A stretch of 64,000 bases of DNA from Symbiodinium natans (Eukaryota > Sar > Dinophyceae > Suessiales > Symbiodiniaceae), in contig CAJNDS010002423.1 of the NCBI GenBank assembly GCA_905221605.1, positions 317,501 through 381,500 on the forward strand, written 5' to 3'. The notes beneath the pieces were generated by a model. It saw nothing but the letters and a program-made list of their open reading frames with translations. It was not told the DNA's origin and made no database searches. Positions 36,591 to 48,000 of this stretch are shown here, piece by piece. Numbering within the stretch: the stretch's first letter is position 1; every line of letters starts with the position of its first letter. The translations under genes were made by a program, and so were the position numbers.

Positions 36591-38836
36591 TCGTGGGCTT
36601 TGTTTGGGGAAGTCTCGTGTTTCGACCCGCGCTCCCAAATGTTTGTAGACGGCCTGCTGCTACGATGGCCTTACAGCGCTTGTCTTGAATCAATCAGGCA
36701 GGAGCCATGCAGGTGCGAGACAAATATCCTGAAATCCTGCAGTGCAGGTTGTTCCAGCTTAAGCCCGAAAAGCCCAAAACGGACACTCACTTTTTCCGTT
36801 TCGGTGCTGCACCCCCTGCACGTATTGCGCAGGAGGTGGCTCGGAAACGGAGATCAAGCAACTGGAAGGGAGGTGTGAAAAGGACGCATGATTCGGCAAA
36901 ACGTTTAAGGGTGTTCAGGTTTCGGCACCTGGCTCGAGGTCATCATTCCGGACATGGACGGTGGATTCTCTTTCTGTTTGAATGGTTGCTGAATACAGTG
37001 GCAGGTCATGAAGCCAGGTACATTCTTGTTGTCTTCAGGGCCCCTGCTGCGAGCTTCAGGGGTGAAACGGTACACACTCAATTCATGCTCATCAATGTTG
37101 CGCTGGGTGTGTGGGGGTGCGTTTAGACGGGGAAGCATGTTGGAATGACACGATGACGTCGTGGTTTGGAGGATTGGGGGCCGCTTCTACTTTGCATGAA
37201 TGGTTGTTGAATGTTGTTCAAAGCAGGGGCAGGGACGCATTTGTTTGCACACTCCAACTACTGGACCTTCGACCACATAAAGCGCAACTCCACCAATCAA
37301 TGCAGCTGATAACGCCTGAGCAGAAAACACCTAATGCCGACCAGCCAAGCATCTTGAAAACGGCGGCATTGCAAGTGAACCCATAGGGAACGTTTAGGAT
37401 CAAGACCCGGGGAATGGATGGAATTGGGGAGGTGGATGTAGCCGAACGCGAGGCTTCAGGCTATCAGGTGTTGGGGAATTAGAGACATGAAGCGGCTACC
37501 TTTACAGCTTGTCCTAGTACCCATAGCTTGTTGCAATGACTCACGAAAATTCTACAATTTGTTCCAAGGGCCAACTCCTCAACTTTTCTCAAGCTCAACT
37601 CTGCACGCTGCAGGGGTTTGGTGTCAAGACATGTTGAGGCTGCAGCCTGGGTTTGTCCTGTTTTTAAAGACTCATCGAGTTGACGGGTGTTTGGCGGTGT
37701 TGGCAAGGAACGGCAAAAGCCACCTCTCAGATGGGCACCCATCTCCATCGACCTGGTGCTTTCCAACCACGACAAGGTTGGGTCAGGCTGTGTCAGGCTT
37801 CGGGGCATTGAGTTCAAGATGAAGGTCCTGCTACGGGGGCAACCGGCCAACCTGAAAAGCCAGCAGAGCGTGACCCCCGCGTGCATCCAGCTTGGGTGTT
37901 GCTTTGAGCTGAGACTTGACATTCTATGGGCGGCACATGAAACAGATAGATTGCATGATGTGTCCAAGGCTCAGAAAGACCAAACAAAATACCTGGAACA
38001 TCCAACAAGCGCCTATGTATGACCCTAAGCTCCACCATCCGCTAAGACCGAGAGCCCTAGAACGCCCAACCCGAGCAGCCGCCCAGCTTGGCTGGGATTT
38101 CGGGCTTCGAATGACGGGAATCGGGATGGTGGTTTACGTATTTTGGCATCTGGTGAACTGCGAACAACGCCTGCAAGCCCGAGGTGGCCCCGGGTATGTG
38201 CGCCTTGGACTGCATCAGCGCCATGAAAGGAGGGCGCTATGGCGGTTGAGGCATCTTCAGAAAGGTCTTAAGTCTTGATACGTTGCGAACTTGAGCTTCG
38301 TCTTCTGAGCCCTTCTGAGCAGCAATCTTAAGAGGCTCTTCTGCGGAATCACACCATGTTCGTTGTACGCCTTCGTGTATTTCGGATCTGGGATGTCGAG
38401 TTCAAGCCACAATTGAAGACAATGAGGCTTGCACAATGAGAGCCATGGTCCATCACACGCAGCCGCAATTATGCCTCCATGAAGCGGCATGATGGGGGAG
38501 GGGGTTTTCCAAGGGGAGTGCCTGGCAGGCGTTGGCCTGTGCACATTTCCTTAACTTCATCTGTAGCAGACTTAATGCCCCGAATGCATACTGAGAAAAA
38601 AAAATGACACATACGTTGCGCTGCTGGACCAGGCTATGGCTTGGAGTTTCCTTGGAGCGCTGAGTGGCTTGGCATTACGAAATTCATGTTACGGCATGGA
38701 AGTAGACCATGTCGGCAGATCCACTTGGCCTTCCTGGGCTTTGATGCATCTGCCAGGGTACTGAGCTTTCCGAGTTGAAGTGCTGCATCTGTATCCTTGC
38801 TATTCCTTGCTGCATCCTTTGGCGGCAAACACTAGC

Positions 38837-39046
38837 ATGTCTTCATACGCGCACAACCATGAGCATGAAATGCTTCAGGGAACAGCCACCTTGGAAACCA
38901 GCCCCGAGGCCGTCACCACCCAAGCCGGTGAGACTCAATGCGCCCCCAGGACCTCCAAGGACCCTCAAAGCCTCCGGCCAAGGAAGCTGAAGGAGATGGG
39001 CCCCGCTTGGTTGACAAAGGCCTTCCAAAAAGCAGGAACCTTGGAG
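38837..39046 (+). CDS. Putative first exon of copy 2
   Basis: The frame opens MSSYAHNHEHEMLQGTATLE and passes through a Pro/Thr/Ser-rich linker to LKEMGPAWLTKAFQKAGTLE, then a GC donor (GCGGCG) at 39047. 'Pro-x-Trp-Leu-Thr-x-Ala-Phe' near the N-terminus resembles the start of EcKinase-like proteins. A linking exon before 39520 is required for phase and was not found. An alternative start is the Met at 38870. Confidence 0.5.
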
Positions 39047-42000
39047 GCGGCGGGGATCCAACAAAAACGGGCATTGATGCCTACGAATCAGGGGTGTTAG
39101 AGGTGTTGCCATGATCACGCCGGAGAATCAGTTTTGGTTCTTGGGGTATTTTGAAGTGGGGGCTTTTCAGGCTCTAGGCAAGTCGATTGGGATGCAGTGG
39201 TGGCTTCTCTCCAGGCTAAGAGCCTTGCCACAGCCCCAGAAAACAATGGTCCCAACGGCATGACAGCACCGCACCAAACCTTCCGAGCCCTCACCGATGA
39301 AAGGCCAGCAATCGGGTGGTACAGATCCACATCAACGAGACGCCGGTCACTGCAGGCGTTGATTTGCTGGCGGCCCCACTTCTCAAAGCCGGAAGCCCTT
39401 AACCTCCAATTAGCACCAGCCGGCAGATTCACAGCCAAGACCAGACCCCTATATCTTGGGAATCTGAGATCGAATGCAAGATTGCCAAGTGAGCGTGCTT
39501 GCGAAACTTTGACCCGGAGGCAATAATGCTGGCAAGTTCCTTTTTGAGGTCACCTACGAGAACGAGACTTTGCTAGCTTGGATAGCCCTTGTGATATTTG
39601 GGTTTCGTTGTTTTGCTGCACGCTTGTCCTAAAGAGGGCTCCCCGCTTGGGACGCCAAGCAGGGTGCGAGGTGCCGCTGGTACACAGAGCGTTGGAGGTT
39701 GGAGGCTGCAACCCCTTCGTCTCAGTAAGTCATGACATAGGCTCATTCGGCAGGATAACCTCATATTTGTCCTATGCTTTATACCTACTTGCGAAGTGCC
39801 CCGATCCTCAAAGTCGGGGTGACTTTTGTTGCTGAGCTGATTTGTGACCCTCTCAGCCCACCCTAGGAGCGTCCGGGTTTGCACACGAAGCTCTTCGCCA
39901 AGGCCAACCTTCACAACAGAAGCCCTTAAGCCAAACGAGTCGCAGTTGAAGACCCTGACACCGAGAAACTTTGCTTTAAAAGCCAACTTGAAACCTGTAG
40001 TTACCCCCGCAGCTACCCGTGAGCCCTCCAAGTACTTGGGGCTCAGGGATTGGGACATGATCGCACAGAGGGCGCTTGAATTTGGGTTTTTGACCATTCT
40101 TGTGTTTTGGGCGCTGAGAGGTGCAACAAGCAGTGGGCTTTTCAACTTAGTGGCGCTATGGATTGCCGCAAAGTTGAACACAGGAGTTGGTGGAGGTTTG
40201 GGGCATTTCGTGGCCCATTCTTTAAGGCATGTGGCCCTGAGCTTGAGGCCGAAGTTAAACATGGATGCGCGTGCGTGTGGATTGCTCGGTCCTCTACCAG
40301 TGATTCTGGATCATCAGTCCTTAAGCAGCCTAGTACTGAAGAATCATGAGTCCAAAGGTTTCCCACCAGAGCCTGTTGTTTCAGCCAGTCTTACATGGCT
40401 ACATCTTGAATGTAATTCGATACATGGGCGAGTGGGCAACGCCACGGGAGGTGCCACATGCCATGACGAAGGCGACCAAACAGGAGATACCGGGCCTTGC
40501 CAACCTAGCCGGCAGATAACGAGATCTTCGTCGGCGCTAGAATATGGTTCCTAGCAAATACTAAAGTCCGGTCCTACAGCCCACCTATGGACTTGCAAGC
40601 TAACTTCGAAAGAAGCCTGCTTTCATGTGCCTTACTCATGATGCCCCTGTTCGACAAGATGGCCCCAAGCTGATCCACCGGACTTAGCTGAGCAGGGGCC
40701 CCAATGAACCTGAGCCCTGCATAAATCAGCCCGGACACCCTCAGATATCGTCGATCGCAGGACCGCCTCAGCAGCTCTGTCCTCAAGCAGCCCATGGACT
40801 ACCTGGAGAGACTTGGCAAAGCAATCGCACGGTTGGTCTCGGTTCCGCGTATGTCAGCTCCAAGCACTGCGAAATGGCATGCACTCACTGGACGTACCTG
40901 TTCAGCAATTGAGAGAGAGAGAGAGAGATACAGACATGCATACATACATGCAGACTAAAAACTCATATACATATGTGTATATATATACACATACGTATAT
41001 GAGAAGTGTCGCTGCTTCCACAAATGAAGATGCCCACAACTTTCACTTTGACACCCGTAAGCCCTCAAGCCAACACGTCTGAGCTTAATGTTTTTTTCCC
41101 TGTGCACCAGTTTCAGCTCACGAAGTCGCCTGTTTATTGTAAGCTTCAGTGAAGTGAATTCATGCTCCATTTTGTTCATGAAGGGGTGTAAGGTTTCATT
41201 GCGAAATCTGCTGGATTTCACCGAATTGGCGTACGAGCATCCACAGTTCAAGTCTAGAAGATCTTCAAGGGCTGGGGAAGGTTTTTGTTTCCGAGGCAGT
41301 CGTTGGAAGCCGAAGCACTTACTCGTCCTAAGGATCCACACATACCGTGTGGCAGAGACTTTCCTGCCACTCAGCAGAACGCATTTTTAGGAAGAGCAAA
41401 AGCCCCTTAGCCTGCGCCTCTCAACCCTCAGACGTTGGGATGGTGAGCCTTTGTGAGCCTTTGGGTTTGGGTGCTTTTGGGCCGGACTTCGGGATCCTGC
41501 AAGGGTTGACATGTGACGCACAGGTGCATAGAGCCCGAGGCTTAAAAGAAGCCTTGGCCGGCTGAACGACGCTCTACCCAATAGGGTTCTGTCTGAAGAC
41601 AAGCTTTCCGGAGGGTGCCAGGCCTGGGACCTATGCAGCCCTGAAGTCGTCAGCATCCCCAATCTGGACCTTAAACTAAACTCATGTGAAACAATAATGC
41701 GCCCCAACGCCCCAACGAGAAGTGCATGTCGCCTGGAAACTTCCAAGATTCTAAGATTCTGAGAGCTACAAAGGGCCTCAGCCTTCGACTCAGAGGCCGA
41801 TGAAGACGCCCAAGTTTTACTTTGGAGACATCAGCAACGAGACCTCCAACTTCATCCTCATCACCGACCCCTGGGAATGGAGAGAGTTCGGACTCGGGGG
41901 TGCTTGCGGTTTGTGGACTTGGTTTGGGGCGCTACTGGCTCCTGTTGTTGCCCCCGTCCCCGCATTTTCCCTGTCTGGATAGAAATTTTGCTCTGGGTTT

Positions 42001-45000
42001 TTCCCATGATCCTTCCTATGGTGCTTTTTTTCAATCCTCCGAGGAGCGGATTCCCTTTGCGGAGTTGGAAGGGAGGGATCCGGGTCAGCCGCTGAAGCCC
42101 TTCGAGATCGCGCCTTGGAAGATGTTTTCACATCCCAATCCTAGGGTCCTGGATCGAATTTTGTCCTTGGTCCCCTTTATGTGATTTACCTCATTGGGTT
42201 GAAGAGGCTCTTATCTAGGAATCTTGTTTTCTTTCAAGGGGGTGGTTGCGGGCAACGCAAGTATGGTCAGCACAGGAGGGCCCCTACGACAAATGCAAAG
42301 ACTATGAGCTGCACGGCTCTGGCAAGGACAGGTTACATAATCTCGCTCAGTCCGCCTCTCCCTAAAGAAATTCAATCAGTATCCTCGTACACTTAGCAGA
42401 CACGTAGACCCCTTTGTTGAGTGCGCCTGTGTCCAGCGTCTCCCCAACATTCACCAGGAAGCTAGGATTGGCATAACGCTGTGGCTGGTGTCAATGTCCG
42501 CTTGTTTCTCGTTGAGTTCGGACATCCTTTTGAAGCAGGTGAGGAGGTGATCAGGTCGGTGATGCGGGTGGTGGTGATATATGGTCTCGGGCTGCCACCC
42601 CTCCCCGCCATCCCCCATGGGTGTGATTGGGGGGTTGGGTTTAAGGCCCCCCCCACCCCCACGCCCCCCCCCCCCCCCCCCTGGTGGTGTGGGTGTGGTT
42701 GAGGGGTTTCGGGTTTAGGGTTCGGGGTTTAGGGTCTCAGGTGTGATAGGGTTGGGGTTAGGATTGGGGTTTTTCAGGTTTAAGAGACCGGCCGCTCGTG
42801 CTACCCCTGCGCTATACCCCCTATGGTGTGAATGTGGCTTGAAAGTTTAGTTAAGGTTTAAGGTTCAGAGTTCACAGAAGCGTATAGGGTTTAAGTTTAA
42901 GGTTTAGCCCCCCATGCCTGTGCTGTGAATGGGAGGAGGTGTTGGTGCATGGGCGCGGTGGGCGTGGTGGGCGCGGTGCGGTGGGCTTGGTGTGCGGTGT
43001 GCGCGGCGGCCGCGGCGGGCAGCCGGCGCGGCAGGCGTGGGCGCGGTGCGTTGGGCGCAGTGGGCGGGCGGTGGGCGTGCGCCCGGCATGAAAAATCCTC
43101 TCCAATTGCCGTCCATATAATATGGTGTCTCTTGGTTCAAAATCTCAAAAATCCACTCTGTTGCTTCGTGCCACCCCCCAAGAAAACAGCAAATGGCCGA
43201 AACCTGATGTTGCCTTGTGACCCAATTTAACAGGTACACTGTCCGGCAGTGTCGAACATACGGCGGGTAGGGCCCGGGAGCCCGAGACCCTTTCTGTCCA
43301 TTTCTCTCGACGTACATCTAACACAACAATGAAGCCGGCCCTCCTCTGCGTGCACCCAGCCGAACTGCGTGTGGGTTGACACAGCCAAGAACATGATAGG
43401 TTGTGAAAATGCTGAGCCCATTGAGCCCATGCGTGACATGGCCGCAGGAATACTACACGCTGATCATGCAGATGAGTGGAAAACTTGCTGCGGCTGGCAT
43501 ATCTGGGAAGATGGGCTCGCGACAGCTACGAAGCTTACGTGGAGTGGGGAGGATGTATAGGAGGTTTAGTGTCTACGCTTTCGCAGCCCTAGTGCGAAGC
43601 TGCGCCGGGTCATAACCCAAGTCTTTTGTGGAATTTGGCCAGAAGAGAACATCAAAGACAACGGGTTGCTTGGTGAAGGCTTTTGCGCAGAAGCCTCCAA
43701 GTCGACAGTAGCCTGCAGGTAGAAGTGTTCGCGGGCAGTTGTCAAGTTTTTCCACCGGCCATGCAAGAAGGTATCGATCTTGCCACTTCCACATGCTTTG
43801 TCACCATTTGTTTGCACCAGATGGTGCTGCATTGAAACAGGGATCCGATGGCCGATGTCAGGTATTTCCGGGTTAAGGAGCTTTGGACTGTGGATTGGCA
43901 AAGCGGCCTGGGGATATGTATATGTGTAGCAGCTTCCGTTGTCTATGGTTGTCGGATCTACTGACTGAGGTTTGTCTTGGAGAACTTCGGTGTCATTCCT
44001 GAAGCTTGGCCCGGACAACATGCTATGATCGTCGATTCTCACAAGTTTAGAGGGAAGCCAGCAGTACTGCAAGCACCTACATGCGCCCGCTGTTCGGCCA
44101 GAAGATCCAACCTTAACTGTTATGTTATCCATGTCTCGACTTTACTAAGCCTCACTCCGAAACCTTACATATCCCTGAGTATTCCCAGAACCTATATGCT
44201 GTAGCACTTTCTTGGCACAAGCTGCTTCCATGCGGATGCCGCCTTGTGGCTTCATGCCGCGGCACCGGTGCAAGGAATGGCTGACAACAGGCCGCCTAGC
44301 TTGGAGATGCTGTTTGGGGTCCGAGTAAGGGAATGTTAACTGATGTTTTCTGCGGTCTGGCCGATGGGCCAATGGCACCCTCAGGGCAGCTTGCCACTCC
44401 TACAGTGTCCTACTGCTGCATCTTCAAAGCTTTGACTTGACATTGCACCACCCTTCCCGTGCGGACTGCATCGCTGATTTCCCCCTACTTATTCTAGGCA
44501 CTGAAATCGCGACCCTGCACTGTGCATAACCCCATGGCTATTCATTTACAAACCGTAAGCCCTTTTGTAGAAACAGCATCATCCCACCGCTGGGGGGGGT
44601 TGGTAGGGGGAGGGTGCTGAGAGCGGTGGGTGGGGGGTGGGGGCTGGGAGGCAGAACGAACTCGGTGGGTTTGGGGTTGGAGGGGGCAGGGGGAAGTGGG
44701 TGAGCATGCAGTAGGGGGAAGTTGGGGGGGGGGGAGGGGTAGGGAAGGGTTGGGGTAGGGGGAAGGGCGGTGTTGGGTGCGCGGGGTTGGGCACGCTAGA
44801 TGAAGCACTAAAGGCATAGAGGGTAGGGGAAGGGCTTGGGCTGAGTTGGCGGGCTTATGACCTCTGTGCTGCACGAGAACTAATCTCGTGACCTCAATTC
44901 AAGGGATCCATGTGCCTGTATAGAAATATGTGCGGAGGCACTGGGGCCTCAAAAGGTATTGTAACTTTCGGGTGCAGTTATTCCCCGCCAGGTTCTAGGT

Positions 45001-48000
45001 AAGTTGGATACTCTAAGCTTTGCCAGTACAGACGCGTGATTGCTGAGGTGCGCGTGGGTGGTGATTGGGAATTCTCCATCAAAGGAAGAGGCAGACTCCG
45101 ACTACCAGTGTATTCCGGAGGCTCCCAGATGTGCAGACAGGCTGCAGCGATGGCTTCGAACTGATGCGGTTGCAGAAGGTGCTGGGGACCACACAAGGGG
45201 TTGAGCTCTCCAGGTTGCATGTGAAGCTTTGGTCTGATTGGGGCTATGTCGTTTCCTCCACCATGCTTGACGAGATGGTAGTGCGCTGAACCCTTATAGA
45301 GACCCAACAATTGGGCGTTTAGCGTTGCAGAGCTCGAGGCTTCAGGGTCGCACATGCCCCTGTTTGCGGGAGCTGGAGGTTCAGGTTTCGATCAACCTTC
45401 CATCGAGCCGCATCGCGCCCCTCCGGGGCCAAACTGCATATGAGACATTCGGAAAGAAAGCTTAAAGTAGGGCTTGCAAGGAAGCGGGGTGGCCCTTGAA
45501 AGAAAGGCTCAAAGGGAGGTATGCCTTTCTGGAGGGGGCTGGTCCGTTCAGACAAAGCAGTGACTACAGACTGTTGGCGACCCCACACTCTTCAGCCCCA
45601 GCAGATTGCTTCTTGCGCCCCCCCGAAGTTCAAACACCAAACATTTTGGCGTTTGCTTGCGCTACAGTAGCTTAAACTTTTTGTGAGAGAGTGCGCTCTG
45701 TTCGGTAGAGCCACGTAAACCTGTCTAACAGCCCATCTCCAACGCCCGCCAAATTTCTGAGGAAAGCCAATTATTCAAGCTTAGCTCCAGAAGCGGAGCA
45801 AGGTGGATCTGAAAACAAAACGTGCCAGAAGGACGCATGCTGGCCAACTGAACTTGTGCTGGGAAGAGTTATCGGCTTCAGCTTCGAGGGTCTCAAGTAG
45901 ACATGCAAGTTTCTCTTACAACGCAACTTGGGTGCCCAGACAGAACACATGGTCCTCCAACCACCCGGCAGGCTTCCGACCAGAGGAGGTCTTCTTCATC
46001 CCCAACGGCACAGCCAGTGACATAAGACAACTGTTGGACAAGGCCGTGCGTTTTATGAAAGAGTACGGGGTGTCCAGGCTTTTCATGTACTATGCAGGGC
46101 ACTCGGTCGCCACGTTTGATGATCCAAGCTTCACGATCATTGAACCACAGCGCGCAGACAAACTGTACCTGGTGAAAGCATTGACTAGAATCTTGCGAGA
46201 ACGCGGCCCCCTGGACCAATCCAAATTCAAAGCGAGACTGTTCTTCGATTCATGCGCTCAGCGTAGCACGGCTGACTCTGATGAAGAACAGTCGGACGAG
46301 GAGCCTTGCGGGAACATATGTACCTAGGCTTTATCATCGTAATTTTGTGGTGGCGTTGTGATGCTTTACAGTGCTCTTTATGGCATAATGAACCGGACCC
46401 GTGAACCGGAAGCAGGTGCTTATCGTTCTTGCAGGTTTGACGAACTGGTGCGAGATGGCTGTTTGTTCGAGCGAGCCTTGGAACACTGTCTGAGTCACAA
46501 GTTCCAGGACGCAGACACTTTCGTGGCTTGCGTACAGGAGCTGGCGAGACAATTGTCATTTGGACGCCTCTGCAAGTTCGAAGAACGCATGCCCGACTTG
46601 CTCAATCAAGTGTTCGAGTGGCCTCTAGGTGAACTGAGAGACAAGCGGATGTTCGAAAAGCAATCGCATTTCATGAGGTTTGCGCTTGACCTCTGGACAG
46701 GTGCATTTCTGCAAGACGATGCACCGATTTCCGATGCCATTGGCTGGATCCGCAGAATAGCACACTCTTACGAAGCACAGCTCGGGCGGTTTCGTTCAGA
46801 TCCGTGGTTGGAGCTGGAGTTGATAAAGGATTGCCACGACCTCCCGGGTGCTGCAGTGTGGTTGTCGAATCTTAGGCCTCAAGAAGATGGCACCCAGACT
46901 GCGACTCGCAGTCGCTTACCTCAGGCAATCCGGGAAGCAATTGTCCAAACGCTCATGAAACTCGACAACTTTCCTGAGCAAGATGCCGGCCTCGAGGACC
47001 TCAAAGTTCTGCTGTGCAACTTAGAAGAGCTGTACGGTGAGGGTTTGTCCGTGAACGTGGAGGCTCAACAAGAGCCACAGGGAGGACGGCATCAGTACTC
47101 GCTTTACGTGCGGGACCTGAAGATCGAACGCATGCCTGAAACTGGCCTGAAGATCCTCACTGACCAGATCAATCATTTATGCGAAGAAGACTTTGACTTT
47201 CCAGTGCGGGCCTATGTCGCGCCAGGAAGCCTGTGGGTTATAATCTGTGCAGATCAGCCCTTGCCCACAGAGCGTCGGAATAGTTTCCGAGATCGACTAC
47301 TGGTGGTCATGCAGCAATGGTCGACCCAGAAGCACGCAGCGGCAAAACCTGACGACGGTGAATTGTTGCCTGCAATGGCGAAAAGCATCCTCCCATCCTC
47401 TTCTCAAGAGCAAGCACCAGGATATTTAGGCACAGAGGGCTCGGAACCAGGACAGCAGCATCTTCCCACGCAGTATCCAGCTGAAGAGCCGGCACCCCAG
47501 CCGGTACAACCAGACCCAACTGGCAAGTTCCGACGTCGAAGTCGCCGAAGCAGCGCTCCGAATATTGTGGAGTGGAGGCCTTTGCATTCTGTTCCTTATA
47601 GAACTTTTGGCTTGGTGCGCCAGTTCGAGACTCTTCTCGACAAGACTTGCGACAGATGCATCTGCCTTCGGGCGTCTGACCTCCGGGAGCTAGTTGCCAA
47701 GCAGTACGTGAACCCCCAGACTAGCAAACATGGCAAGCCAGAGCTCCTGGACCCGTGGAAAATTCTTGTCTTCGAGGACCTGGATCAGCCGTGGGGCAGA
47801 ACTTGGACGCTTGGCTGAACCCCCAACTTGAACTCCCAACTTCAGCGATAGCAGCAGGCCGTGATGGCTCGCACTGTTTGTATCCCAGCGTTACAGTAGG
47901 TACCAAGGCGGCAGATTCAATGATATTCAATGCCAGAGCATCAGTGAGCCTTAGCGAAACCCCCGTGCTGCAAAGCATCCTGCCCAGGCTCGAGGGCAGC

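Noticed and set aside
39573-40262. 229-codon minus-strand frame
   Set aside because: It is antisense to copy 2 exons 39867-39921 and nearby introns. The + strand reading is confirmed by the paralogue.
39844-40554. 236-codon + strand frame
   Set aside because: It covers the VPHAMTKATKQ exon in the wrong frame, so it is a chance opening around short exons.
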